DNA of 64,000 bases from Protonemura montana (Eukaryota; Arthropoda; Insecta; Plecoptera; Nemouridae). Position numbers and translations under genes: made by a program. The stretch is taken from NCBI GenBank assembly GCA_947568835.1, contig OX387603.1, positions 2,705,701 to 2,769,700 of the forward strand. The letters are read 5' to 3'. Within the stretch, counting starts at the first letter, position 1; each line of letters starts with the position of its first letter. This document shows positions 1 through 11,330 of the stretch, one piece after another. The notes under the pieces are model-generated. The model saw only the letters and a list, made by a program, of their open reading frames with translations. It made no database searches and was not told the origin of the DNA.

Positions 1-539
1 AAAACCTCTAAAGCATGTCCATCTCTAGGCCATCGATCACTAGCCTGTCCTAGAGGATATTGTAAAACGCGGTGAACTTTAGTTGAAAACCACGTGCCCG
101 TCATTATCGATTGCCCCGCCAAACAATTATCATCGCAATTAACATAGCGCTTGATCAACAACTTCTAATTAAACGTGTGTGCACGCATTAATTTCAACAC
201 AACCAACAAGGAAGCAAATAAACGAGGCGAGAACGCGCACATCCGATACAAAAATAAGTGCAGTTCAACACGGCTCAACGCTTTAATTGCCTTTTGTTCC
301 CACCGCTATCAAACACAACACTTGTTTTGTAATAAGAACTTCCAACAATGGCTTCGGCAATGTTTAGAACCTATAGAAACCCCGAGACTTAATTCTGCGC
401 CTTGGAACACGTCAAAAATATGCAAAGACATTCACGCTGGCATTTAGTTTAGAACAAAATCAAGAAAATTCACGTTAGTTGTGGTAATATCAAGCCGAAC
501 GAGCGGGCTGCATTCGGTTCAACACCTTTGGAAAAACAG
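1..539. other. upstream flank of the 540-1970 gene, no feature seen
   Basis: AT-rich sequence with a 90-codon GTG-started frame at 175-447 that has no splice or codon signature I trust. It probably holds the promoter and 5' untranslated region of the gene that starts at 540, but I see no clear TATA box or initiator. Confidence 0.4.
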
Positions 540-1970
540 ATGGGAAATTTATTTGGTCGTCACGAGGAATCAGAAATGGCTGGTAAGTCAGCTACACCTG
601 GTAATCAACACGACCTCTCGGCGACGTCCAGTAGCAGCGACGACAGCGCTTCCTCAAGCGACGAGGAGGTCTCAGTGGAAGAGCTGAACAAACGCAAGAT
701 GGTAGATGCTTGGGTGTACGACGTCTGGCGTGCGTGGGCCGAACTAGAGGCGAAGAAGGAGCCATGGCGGAGCGATGGTGAAGCCAGGCGAGAAGGTAGT
801 ACGAGCACCACCAGCGCTTCGACTGAAGGAGGATGCTCGGATAGGGGTAAAGGGGTTGCTAAAACTGCCGGGAGAAGCGTTCAAAAAAGTAGCAGCATTA
901 GATGTCAGCAGGGTTTGGCTGTAATTGCAGGTGCTCAGGGTAAACCTGTCGATCGCAGAGGTGGCAAGTCGGTGAGGCCAATGAGAGACGAGCACGTGTA
1001 TGTAGTCAAAGTAAATAAGTATGACGGGAGGACGAAGGACGCCGTCGAACTAAGGAGGAAGAACAGCGGGTGTCGGTTACATTTGAGTTCTTCTGATATC
1101 GAGGAGATCACCGAGCAGGAGTACCGGCGTAGAGTGGGGGCCGAGTCGAAGTACTCGGCAGGAATGAAGCTAACGAAACCAATGCCAGAACGTCCTAAAG
1201 ACCCGGTGCACACGGGGGCAAAGTCGAGGATTCCTGTCAGGGTAGAAGGTACTTCCAATCAGACCGCGAGAACAGAGAAGGCCAGCTCGAAGACCGAGTA
1301 CCCACGAGCGAGCGGGGTCCGCAAGAATTCGACGCTGCACAAGAAACCGGTCTGGAACTCGCCACGGCGGGGTGAGCAGCCCCCAAAGACGAGCATGAGT
1401 TGTGTCAACTCGACAAAGTGTTCCGAAACTGGACGCCGAATCGGGGACGCCGCCGGCGAGGCGGAAAGACTGCAATTTGTCGCCGAACGACCCGAGAAAG
1501 TGACGAACCGAGAGCACAAGCCGGTCGGAGACTGCGTTCCTGACTGGAGACAAGCGGCTCGACAGGCCAGGACGATGCGAAGGTAACGGACATGGGCAAG
1601 TCTGACATTTTCTCAGCTAGAGACTTACACATTCGATCACAATTGTGTCTAAAATCATCTGGAACCTACACGTTTCGTGCGAGCGCAATCACAATTTCGT
1701 TTTATTTTCCTAGGTAAGCGTTACGCAAGTGTCTCGTTGAAGGATGAGCTTAACTAAACATGTCACCGCTCTGGCAAGTGTGCTTGTCCGCTCGACATAT
1801 GAGTGGAAATCATAGAAAGTGACTCGTTTTGCATGTTTTTCAGCTACGAGTATAGAAGAGACTTTGCCAGCAGAAACTGCGAGCTGCATCCGACCATGGA
1901 GGCGGGTGAATGTCGCGGACGGGACGGGTGCAAGCACTGCTCCTCGAAGATTCCTGTCTTGAGATGTTGA
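540..1970 (+). CDS. two-exon gene, unknown protein with N-myristoylation-like start and Cys-rich C-terminus
   Basis: Exon 1 runs 540-1582 and exon 2 runs 1844-1970 (TGA at 1968). Exon 1 ends CGAAG before a GTAACG donor; exon 2 follows a TTTTTCAG acceptor. The donor leaves two bases and exon 2 supplies the third, so the frame passes through the 261-bp intron, giving about 389 residues. The protein opens MGNLFGR, which fits the PROSITE myristoylation pattern (G2, G6). It has a Ser/Asp/Glu-rich block at about residues 30-48, then Trp-rich VYDVWRAWAELEAKK, then a long basic, Ser/Pro-rich low-complexity stretch. Exon 2 encodes YEYRRDFASRNCELH followed by five cysteines in all, ending in LRC. A second ATG at 576 has better start context (G at -3, G at +4); using it would remove the myristoylation site. 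I do not recognise the family. What is seen: frame, splice signals, composition. What is inferred: membrane attachment. Confidence 0.65.
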
Positions 1971-2001
1971 GGAACCGTATAGAGAAAGTGTATCAGCTTT
2001 G

Positions 2002-2043
2002 CTGACACATTCCTTGTGTCAGTATCCGAAACATGCGATTAAA
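2002..2043 (+). promoter_or_regulatory. 3'UTR hairpin and possible ATTAAA poly(A) signal
   Basis: A perfect 8-bp stem (CTGACACA / TGTGTCAG, 5-nt loop) lies at 2002-2022, 32 bases after the stop of the 540-1970 gene. ATTAAA at 2038-2043 is the nearest poly(A)-signal variant. The loop does not match the histone stem-loop consensus. Function is inferred from position only. Confidence 0.3.
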
Positions 2044-2809
2044 TTATTTCAAACGGCCTTCTTGAGCGTGACTACCGAAAGCGATAATAATAATGACAGT
2101 TATAACGAATACTACAGAAAAGGGGGGTTACCCACCCGTTTCAAAACACCAATCATCTTGACTCGAGTGTAAAGATAGGTACTCCAATTTTTTAAGAAGG
2201 TAATTTTCGTTGCCAACTTTGAAACCAAAAATATTCCAGCATAGGAGGTTCAGTGGTATAAGAATCAACTTTTGGTAGCCATGGAGATGCTGAGATCGCT
2301 TGACAGAGCTTCTAAAATGGTATTTCTTACAGAATGGTATATTCATAACGCAAGCGTGTTTTGTGAATGAAAACGATGCCACAAATCAGGAAAGATATTC
2401 GCAAAGCTATAATGCATTTCATCTTGAGAAAGCAGATGTCTTCTAAGCTTCCAGTGAGTAGAGCGTACCAAACCACACGCTTTCTCACCGCGAAACGGGG
2501 TATAGATAGTTTGGCGAGAGGGAATCGAACCCGGCGCCGTTGTGAGGCACGAAGCCGACGTCAAGTTAGTGGCAGACGAGTGTAGAAGACCTTGGACAAG
2601 TGCATGGTAGGTGATGGGAACAATCTCTCTCAAGGAAGGTAAAGTTAGCCAAGCTGGCTGCTTGGGACACGAGGGTGACCATCGAGGCTACAGTTCTATC
2701 TTGTAATTTGAGTTGAATTCTTTGAATCGGTAGCATCTTAGGCGATCATGTTATTGCCTATACGCACAGGCATCTTTAGCATCAAACCGTTTGGCAAGGT
2801 TTGTCTAGA
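2044..2809. other. intergenic, no gene supported
   Basis: No convincing exon. A GGTTCGATTCC match (pol III B box) lies on the minus strand at about 2521-2531, with no convincing A box upstream of it, so I call it at most an old tRNA-derived SINE relic. Confidence 0.35.
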
Positions 2810-2992
2810 AAAATGCTTCGTCAAATGAGATGAAATCTTATAGAAATTGCAAACGCTTGCAATGCGCGGGGTATTTTATTATTATGAGCACTAAAACCGT
2901 CTCAAAAATTGATGCCCAAACGGAGACATCAATTTGGGCATCAATTTTTGAGACGGTTATAATGTTGATAATAATAAAATGCTTCGTCAAAT
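2810..2992. mobile_element. foldback/MITE-like hairpin insertion flanked by 17-bp direct repeats
   Basis: A 17-bp direct repeat (AAAATGCTTCGTCAAAT) occurs at 2810-2826 and 2976-2992. Between the copies, 2872-2920 and 2933-2979 form an inverted repeat. Its inner 26 bp match perfectly around a 12-nt loop, and the outer part extends imperfectly through ATTTTATTATTAT. The direct repeats could be a target-site duplication or part of a tandem unit. No coding capacity. Confidence 0.55.
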
Positions 2993-4872
2993 ATTTTTTC
3001 CATATAGATTGGCGGTAACTGGTTTGATAAATTAGTTGTAAATAGTGAAGGTTTACGATTCCTGGCAGATTTATTATAAGCTTATTACAAATATATGCAG
3101 CTCATCTGCTTTTAAAAAAGTATATAAATTATCAAAATAATGTGTTAAAAATGAAGCGTTATTGTCGCAGTGTTTTTTTTTAAACTGTTTTTGTTAGCGC
3201 GTGAAAATTGTAAAAAAACAAAACCGATTGATTAAAAAAGCGCAGATTTGTGGGGAGTTTAAAATGTCGCTTGATCAGATTGCATTTCTACTCGGCACTA
3301 GCTTTAAATACTTTCATTTGCTGCCAGTGTAACCCGTCCCGGGGCAATTACACCTGGCCTCGACTCGGTGGACCATGGAATGCCAACAGACGAGAGACGA
3401 AACAACAGAAATACAAACACAATTTAGCAGGACGCTTTGTCTACAGGTAACGCAATGTAATGACAGCACGCGGTGCCTACGCACTCGAGAAGTAGATTTA
3501 TATTGTTATTAGCTACTAGAGATTTAAATTGTTAACCACTTATAGGTTTGTTTTGAGTGCGGGAAGCTCGATGGAATTAAGTGGGATCATCGATGTTGAT
3601 TTGATTTTATTTCATTTCAGTGCAGTGTTATGTAAGCCGAACCTGTAATCTTTATTATCCTGTTTGCCTGGTGTTTGTTTAGTAGGTACATAATACATGC
3701 ATTACTGCAGTAAATGGTGTGCACAATTAATTTTTGTAAGTAAATCTAATTACACGCGCCTTTTTGAACAATCTCAAATTATTTGAATTGTAAAAATGTC
3801 CGTCTAGCATATCCAAAAACTCTGGTTTAACGGCAAAAAATCACAGACACATTTTGTCACAACCAAGGGCTATGTTGCAAGAAGACCGCCTAGGGAAACG
3901 GAGATTAGGAAGTGTCCAATTACGAACGAAAAAAATAACTCAATATCAAGTTAGCAAACCCTTAAAAATACCCCAACGAAAAGTCAACAAGAAGATACCT
4001 TAGAGGTAGCAAATGATTAATGCACACAGGTACTTTTATAGAAATGCTCAGTACAACATTCATATCTCATTGGTGGGCACATAATAATATGTAAACTTTA
4101 GAGGAGCCTTAATGTTACGCTACTATTTACATGCAGAAGTATTTTCGGAGAGCTCGCATTTTTACCTCCGCAGAGCGCGGGGGTAAACACCGAGATCAAA
4201 GGAACCTACAGCACCATACAATATTTATCTAGAGCTTGTAATGTTTACGCATGCTAGTGTATGTGATCAACATGTAATAACGAGAATGTGTCTACCTTAT
4301 GTTCTAGCAATCAATGAGCGAGCAGGGTTAATGCGCGAGCCGCAAAGTTTGTACATTTCGATTGGACAAAGTTCTGTGGGCGTGCGAGGCAATAGGGCGC
4401 CAGAATCTTGCTAATGCATCCACAAAAGTAACAAGTTTGAGTGCCAATACGACGAGATTTGAATGTTACGGTCAACAGCTTTTACCAGCTCGACTTTATG
4501 TCGAGAGTTGGCGCTAAAGTTGAACCTTGTGGGCGACCTTTCGTGCACAGAGGTAGCGCCTGTAACGGTGTAATAATTTAAAAAAATAACACCACCTTTG
4601 ACCATCGCCTTCTTTGATACAAAACCAAATCATCCTCCTGATCTCTTGAAACTAAGGTCATTTTACGCGCGTCTCGACATACCACTGTCTAAACGCGATA
4701 GAGAAGCAACTTTTGATGTACTTGAGATTATATATTAATTAGATGCATTTTTGCAGTTTGCCAGAAGCACAGATCAGTTACTGTAAGAAACACTGGCTCA
4801 AAAACTTGGGTTAATCCGCAATAAATCAAGAAATTGAGCGACCCCATCAAAACGTAGAAATATAATATAAAA
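2993..4872. other. AT-rich intergenic sequence
   Basis: Homopolymer-rich AT sequence with only short, isolated frames. I see no exon, tandem repeat or recognisable element. Confidence 0.4.
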
Positions 4873-5187
4873 ATGAAGGTAATATTCCTCGGATGTTGTT
4901 TTTTTTTCGTAGCAAACAGTGAGGAACTTTGCGAAACTTTTCTTTTCCAACCTAAGGGTGTGATAAATAATGACAAAAGTTTCGCTTGGCCCGAGCGCCT
5001 GTTGATGGGCGGACAGGCGGCGTCAAAATGTTGTCACGTGTTGCCGACCCACGCTCCCGAACTCGTCCAATCAGCGGGAATTGACGACGAGTTTTCGCCG
5101 ACCATGTCATCGGAGTTGGTGGCTCGTTTCGAGAGGAACCTGATGCGAGGGGCCCACTTTATTGCCGAGCACGTTTTCCAGGGGTAA
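4873..5187 (+). CDS. candidate small secreted protein or first exon
   Basis: ATG-started frame of 104 codons. The N-terminus MKVIFLGCCFFFVANSEE looks like a signal peptide (one Lys, then a hydrophobic core, Ala/Ser near a possible cut site). From about residue 38 the base composition turns GC-rich and the translation is well mixed, including SKCCHVLPTHAPELV and SSELVARFERNLMRG. The frame stops at GGGTAA, but CAGGG|GTAAAG just there could be a splice donor, so this may be a first coding exon. I recognise no family. The upstream part is AT-rich and could be a chance extension of a GC-rich exon. Opposite-strand frames exist but look less protein-like. Confidence 0.3.
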   Translation: MKVIFLGCCFFFVANSEELCETFLFQPKGVINNDKSFAWPERLLMGGQAASKCCHVLPTHAPELVQSAGIDDEFSPTMSSELVARFERNLMRGAHFIAEHVFQG

Positions 5188-5318
5188 AGGGGGGTAACTT
5201 CTTGACGACGGGTCAAATTCGTGAAGCCGTTTATCCTTCATTTCGTCTGAAGGCACGAGATGAAGTTCAGATGGGTCACAGAATTGGATATCAAGGAAAA
5301 TATAGCAAAAAAAAGGTC

Positions 5319-5486
5319 TTAGTCCCAAATGGGAAATAAGATGCGCCCAAATTCTGCGAATTTTTTGTCCAAAGTACATGGAAGACGTTCATACGATCTG
5401 ATACCAGCCGCCGACGAAAAATCCCTCCCAACGTCGACGCAAAAGGGTGGACAGTGCGGCACCCCGTTTTTGGCCACGCAACAGGT
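5319..5486 (-). CDS. candidate terminal exon with DB-module-like cysteine pattern
   Basis: After a T/G-rich tract ending GATGCAG (minus strand) the frame reads TCCVAKNGVPHCPPFC, continues 39 residues and stops at 5319. The spacing CC-x8-C-x3-C and the Gly-Val after the pair match the nematode and arthropod DB module found in Ig/fibronectin-III surface proteins, with a further Cys in LPCTLDKK. The last cysteines of a full DB module are absent, so it is truncated, degenerate or a chance match. The exon starts in phase 0, the phase in which the exon ending at 5834 on the same strand leaves off, so it could be the next exon of that gene; linking them is inference. A 90-codon plus-strand ORF (5329-5601) overlaps and is the main rival reading. 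Confidence 0.3.
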   Translation of the reverse strand, partial: TCCVAKNGVPHCPPFCVDVGRDFSSAAGIRSYERLPCTLDKKFAEFGRILFPIWD

Positions 5487-5833
5487 CTGCATCCACAAGT
5501 TGTCGCGCCAGTGCCAACAAAACACAGACAATAAAAGAACCCCATCCCCCCCAACCCCACCCATCGCCCCACACACACAACGCAGTTCTCCGCAAGAATA
5601 AAGCGTGATTGAAAAAGGTCATCAGGTGACCGCATATAAAACTTTTGGGATGTTCGCAAAGCTGGCGCTGTGTTGAACGGTATGTGAATTCAGGTGCAAT
5701 CGTTCGTCAGGGCAGCTCGTTCGGCCGACGCCAAAATCGAAAACAATGACAACATCCAACGAAAAAAAGGCGCGTGCCGAGAACGGTCCGCAAAACGCAC
5801 AGCAACAACATCAAGGCAGCTCACATCGCTCAC

Positions 5834-6141
5834 CATGTCGACCGAGTCGTCGGGTTCGGGCAGCCGCTTGGTCGCCGTCAGCGTGGCAGCCGTGCCGTGC
5901 GCAGCAGACGCAGCGGCGGCGGCAGCGGCGGCAGCCAGATGCGCGGCCGAAACGGGCGCGCCGCGCAGCGGGTGGGGGTGTAGATAGGGGGGCAGAGGCA
6001 CCTGCGCGGACTGCGCGGAGTGTGATAAGGGCCCGTTGGGCAGGTAGGAGGTGCGCAGCAGCTGGCACGTGCAGCACTGGGCGCAGCAGCAAGGACAGCC
6101 CGCGTTGCCGGGGGGTGTGGAGCCGACCAGGAAGGCGGTGC
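5834..6141 (-). CDS. internal exon, Cys cluster and poly-Ala protein (long-intron minus-strand gene)
   Basis: Minus-strand acceptor CACACGCCACAG, 308 bp open, donor GACATG|GTGAGC. The exon carries two leading bases, then 102 codons ending exactly on a codon. It encodes TAFLVGSTPPGNAG, a cysteine cluster (CPCCCAQCCTC), LLRTSYLPNGPL, PLPPYLHPHPLRG, a run of nine alanines, and an acidic end EPDDSVDM. The single base left by the upstream exon (ending 6660) plus its two leading bases make a Gly codon, so the two exons join in frame across a 518-bp intron. Pro/His/Ala-rich low complexity of this sort is common in metazoan transcription factors and RNA-binding regulators; I cannot say which. The frame stays open beyond the donor to about 5690, so a longer exon is possible. 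Confidence 0.55.
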
Positions 6142-6659
6142 CTGTGGCGTGTGTTTTGGTTCCGGGTTAGTTGTGATGGGTAACGAAACGTGGACAGTGG
6201 TGCCAAAGTTTGCTAGAATTCGGGGGAAACCCTTAATATTTATCCTCCTATGCCCAAGACTAATGGCTTTTAAGAATAAGTCGCAGCATTATTGGCCATG
6301 TGGTGGTCTCGCTAAAAAGCTAGGCTGGCGAGAAACAACGCTAGGCTATTTGTTTTAGCAGCGATTCTGGCGCTATCTACATGTCAGCCTATGTAAAGGT
6401 GGCGTCTAGTTAGGACATTGCCGCTGATCCTCTAGAGATAGTACATACTCTGCGTCTTCAGACTAAACAATGCAAAGAAAAGTTCCATTTCCTCAAATTC
6501 CCAATCATACTACTCATTTGATGTCACTAAAAAGGATTGCATCCTTAGCATCCTAGACTATTGCCATCTTCTTTTACTATAATTTTTAGCCATAACAAAA
6601 GGGGAACTGGTTGATTCGAGCTTAATTTGTCCGCACACGTTGTTCCCCATCACAACTAC

Positions 6660-6697
6660 CTGGTAGATTGTAGAACGTTGGATTCTGCGCACTGGAG

Positions 6698-6728
<31 letters not shown>

Positions 6729-6767
6729 GGGAGGGAAGATACGCGTAGGAATGGAAATACAGTGTGA
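6660..6767 (-). CDS. internal exon, poly-Ala protein (long-intron minus-strand gene)
   Basis: Minus-strand frame YFHSYAYLPSP, nine alanines, then VSSAQNPTFYNLP, ending CTACCAG|GTAGTT. It leaves one base, matching the two-base lead of the exon at 6141-5834. The acceptor is uncertain. ATAGCAG gives a start at 6767 with a two-base lead. CGCACCAG gives a start at 6780 in phase 0, which would follow directly from the 18797-18916 exon. The 6767 choice would instead fit the one-base phase left by the candidate microexon at 11018-11045. GC-rich codons contrast sharply with the AT-rich flank above 6800. Confidence 0.5.
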
Positions 6768-9700
6768 CTGCTATATTTGACTGGTGCGCGAATTCTGTGA
6801 TGTTTAGGCGTCCGCGTTTTGGCGTCGACGGCGTTCGATGCGAGCCGCGAGCGAGTTTTTCTTTTCGTGGCTGGTTTCGGCGCTCTTCGGGTGTGCGTTT
6901 GCTTGTTTATTTATTAGTTTTAGGTTCGGATTGGCGGTGTTGGTATCGGATTGACTAAGGTTTTGTGCGTTCAGACTTTTTGTAGGTACAGTTAGACCAA
7001 ACCTGGCTACTATTAGGTTGTGTTTTAACAGATATCTTACTAGGGGATGCTTTTGTGTCAGATTCGCGACTGGTTCTCGGCTGGTTCCGGTAGATGTCAC
7101 GCTCTACGGACGGTTTTTCGGTTCGGTCGGAGGTGCGCGTTTACCGTGACACTTCTTTGCTCAAACTTTTCACTCTAAACTCATCAAGTATTTACCTTCT
7201 TGGCGACAACTTATTCTAGCTAGCTAATCGCCCACGGTTCTTATGTATTAACAAACTAGTCTTACTTACGTCTAGCTACCGATAGGAGGCAACACGAGTA
7301 AACGACGGTGGCGCACTATATGCACGAAACAGTCGAACTAGTTTATTTTTTCGCTTTAACCTAGAAATGTCGCGTACTTTGACGGTGCCCCTCCGATAAG
7401 CTGCTAGAGAAGTGTTTTTTTTTTTAATTTTCTGAAATCTTGGACGAATGTGATATCTTTCTTATTGAATACTGAAACTGGATATATTATTAAGTTTGTC
7501 ACACAAAAGTCGGTATTGCAAGAACCCGGTTTTTTTTTTTTTTATACGATCTAGTAACACAGACGAAAATTACACTCGAAAATATACAAAAATAACATAA
7601 ATAACATATATTTTTTAAATCTTATTTTTCTAATATACTATGTAATAATATTAATGTTAAAATGTCTTACGGTTAACGATGACAATTGACTTGTTGTAGA
7701 TAACGAACAATCTCGACTTAGTTTTTAATTACAAACACATATAGACTTGGAAATGTATTTTTATTTTTTTTTATTTTAAGTCCTACTCTAGATAATCGAT
7801 TTCCTAGGTACTCTTGTGCAAAGAGATTTCTGGCCCAAGGGAGTCTGAAATCAGGGCGAAAGATAATATTATTTAGTGATATGTACGTAAATGTCAAAAA
7901 ATCTACCCGTGCTCGCAGCGAAATAGTTAGAAATTATTTTTTTCACAAAACAATTCGAAAGTACAACACGTAGACGCGACTTGTTTTGCGTCCTAGAAAA
8001 GAGATTGTCAGATAGTTTTAAGAATGTTTTTTTGGTCACAAGTTTTATTAGAAATTGATCACCGTCGATTGTTCCCAAAAATCTTTCCTTTGGCGGCAGA
8101 AAAAATTGCGACAAAATGTGACAAATTTTCGCGCGGAAATTTTCCCCAAACACACCGCTAGCAGAAATTGACTGGAGTCTTTGGAAGTATGATTTTTGTT
8201 ATTTCGTTTATCACCTACAAGATAAATACTTTTAATAAGAAGATCTATTAAGAGTTAGTAGAAGGCGTTCTAACGTGTTAACCGTCTCGAAAATATCTAA
8301 TTATGTGAAAGATTGTCTCAAGTTACAGCTAGGTTTTTAACTTTAATGCAGTCAATAAAAGTTTCAGCAGAAATACTATCAAGTATTACAGATTGTTTCA
8401 AGCAAGGTTTGGCGGCGATTTCAACAAACTCACTACCTACTCCTAAAATCACATCGATTTAAAAAAACTTATTTCAATAAGTACATCAAGGTGGGCTGGT
8501 TTCTCGTGCCTCGGCTAGTTAGTACCTACTTTCACCAAGAGATCACGCTGATTGCACAACTACAATTTAAACTCGCGATCCACGTTCAAAGACAAGCACG
8601 AGTTGATATTCGATTTGCGCCACGCGGAGATTCCCAAAGTGTCAGCTGAGCGATTCGTGTTGGGCCAGTGTTGACTTCTCGCCTAACAAGGAGAGTTCAC
8701 TAACAAATAGAAACGTATCAATGCCAGACAAGGATTTTATTTCGAAAAGATGTTTTGCCAAGCGAAATCGTAGACGTATTTATTTTTAAGAAAGTAGCGT
8801 AATAAGGTTATGAATTGTGTTTGTGTGTGTTTAAAGTGTTTTTTTTTTTTTAAGAAATAGCGGACTGATTTTTATTTTTCTGTTGTGTTAAAAGTTTAGT
8901 GTTATGAGTGTTATGTATAATTTGTACAGGAGAGATTGAAGAGACCTAACCCGGCGGCGGCACAACCTATGGCTTAGACGGCCAGAGCACAACTGATCCA
9001 TTCGCGGACTCGACGCAGCTCTATGCTTGCTGTGGATCTCCTTCTCTTCCTACTTCTCTTCCTCTCTCTCTTTCTCTCGAACGCGCTCGTATATCGACCT
9101 CGCCGAGCGTTCCCGAACCTCGCCGAACACCTGTTACCTGGCCAAAACTCGCAACCCCCCCAGCCCCCCCTTTTCCACCCCACCCATGCCTCAAAATAAC
9201 CCCCCCACTCTCGTGGCCAATCGCCGAGAGTGATTAGTGTTATCAAAAGGACCCGCCCCCTTTTTGGGGGGCTGAAATCCCCTAAATGTGTTCGGGACGC
9301 GTGCAGGGTGACCATTCTTCGTGGGACGTGGGACTAGTATTCCTGATTTATATTATTTAGAGTATAAGTTGATGAATACTCGGGGGATGCGATTGCAGAA
9401 TTGTTAATAGCCTGTTTAACTGTGAGAAGACACCACGAATGAATTGAATGTGGAAAACAAATATTTTATAGGATTGATGCAAAAGTCACTCTAACTTTGC
9501 TGGCAGGCCATTAAACCCCTAATTCACACCATGGTTACAAGCAACATTTGCTAATGACACTGAACTTTACGCCGTGACAAAGATCTAAAAAAAGCAATAT
9601 AATTTTCCTTGGAAACAAGAACAATTTCGATTTGCAAGACATTAAGCCGAAAATAAACTCGACAAAATTGACATAAAAGATCATGATTCCCTGCCGGTTC

Positions 9701-11017
9701 GATCCTTGAGGAGCGAATCCTATTACCGGCGGCCGGGTGACTTAGCCCCAACCCCGTGGGTTTGATCGAATGTATCTGCACCTCAACAAGCGAGCAAAGA
9801 AAATAGCTCTTACGACGTTATCAGTCCCGTGCTAGCCGAAAACAAAAAGCAGGGGGAAAACTCGTGCTGTAATTCTTAGCGAATTTCCCAATAACCCATC
9901 AAATTTCATCTAAATTGCTTCTACGTCCGCCGCTATCTATATCGTGTTTTCCAATAACTAGCCATTTTCTTTGCAAAATAACTGAAAATAACAGTATATC
10001 GCCAAGCAAGGGGCAAACTAGCGACTCGGCAGATAATACAGTCTCATATCGGAGATTTTACATTTTAGAAAGGAAAAGAGCACGGCTGGGTCTGCTTGTG
10101 ACCGGAAGAAAATCGGGAAAGCGACCGCAGAAGCAATATGAAGCGACCGATTAAACAATTTTCTATAATCTTTTTTAAATTGTATTGTTTTTTAAAGTCA
10201 TGACATCAAATTAATAGCAGCATAGTACAAACTATTCGTAACCTACCTAACTTTACCCATATGTACAGCGCTGGTGCTATTCCATTCCATATCACGATAC
10301 ATGAGAGTAACCACCGATGACAGCTATTTAGACTTAGATTAAAAACCAGCTAATTCTTAAAGTAATGAGAAGCAAGGGACGAACTTAACTTAGCCTGTGA
10401 AGGTAACCCTTGTTATGTCGTTTCGTAAAACACAGGAATCCAACATTGAATTACGCTTGGATTACGTCTACTTATCACAATGTATTTAATATTTAATTGC
10501 AATGTTGCTGATGATCTCGCTGCAAACTTTGACGCGCTAAGCTGGACAGGCTCATGGCTAACAGCCCCCGATCACATCATAATACACTTCCATTTAAACA
10601 GAAAAAGAGAACAATTATCCCGGTGAAACGGTAAACCCTGTAAAACGGCACACCATTCGTTGATACGGCATGGAGGAGGTCGAGAAAGAGGTCAAAAACA
10701 CACGGATCAAAAAGAAAACATAGAAAGATAATCCCTACTAAACAATTTAATCCATGTCCCACCAAACCTAGCCCCGCTCCTGTGAATCAAGGGATGAGAC
10801 GAGATAGCAAAATCTTCCCTCTTAATACATCCAAGGAGATGAGACGGGGATGAGAAAGCTTCTAGATACGCTCTTTTAGGGAGGGGGACTCGCAGGGATG
10901 GGGTGGCGGGGGTGCGGAGTACAACGGGGTACGGTTTAGAATCCAGCTTCTCCTTGGAGCGAAGGGGAAGGGGTCTACAGTAGAGTAGGGACAGGGGCGC
11001 AGGGAAGGGGGGCGTAC
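6768..11017. other. probable intron, AT-rich with low-complexity tracts
   Basis: Mostly AT-rich with several poly-T or poly-A runs of 10-15 bases. A pyrimidine-rich stretch at about 9040-9085 and C-runs at about 9155-9215 produce long but compositionally trivial frames on both strands. GGTTCGATCCT at about 9693 is a lone B-box match. A GTAAGTAAG donor-like site on the minus strand near 7266 has only a 40-nt open segment before it. No gene supported. Confidence 0.4.
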
Positions 11018-11045
11018 CTGTTCGTGTCACACGGCGCAAGTCCAC
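11018..11045 (-). CDS. possible 28-nt microexon
   Basis: Minus strand: GCGCACAG acceptor, 28 bases open in phase 0 (VDLRRVTRT plus one base), then ACAG|GTACGC donor. It would start in phase 0, as left by the 18797-18916 exon, and leave one base, as the 6767 start of the next exon needs. The phase chain is suggestive, but the polypyrimidine tract is poor and the exon is too short to judge by composition. Confidence 0.2.
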
Positions 11046-11074
11046 CTGTGCGCTTAGACTACGTCATACGAGCG

Positions 11075-11142
11075 GATTGATGGGAAGGGGGGTACGGGGT
11101 GGGCAGTGAGGGGGGGGGGGGGGGCAGGGAGGGGGTCAGGGT
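11075..11142 (+). other. G-rich tract with 15-base G run, G-quadruplex candidate
   Basis: The plus strand holds several runs of four or more guanines, including an uninterrupted 15-G run at 11110-11124, directly before the 68-bp minisatellite. By sequence it fits a G-quadruplex-forming tract on the non-template strand of the proposed minus-strand gene's complement. Long G runs are also prone to assembly error. Confidence 0.5.
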
Positions 11143-11330
11143 TTAATGCTACAAGTGGATCTGTGGGATCAGACGGTTTCCGACGCCGAAGCGGCGAGTG
11201 TCGGTCTCACGTGGCCGGCGAGAGGAAGTGTGTAACGACGCACTCGCCGAACCACGTGGCACTGGCGGTCGGCGAAGAGGAGGATGGACCGCAGCTAAAA
11301 GCCTTTGAAGACGAAAAATATGCTCAGGTC

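Noticed and set aside
8974..9315. 113-codon minus ORF
   Set aside because: Lys/Arg and Trp/Gly runs are produced by pyrimidine-rich and C-rich simple sequence.
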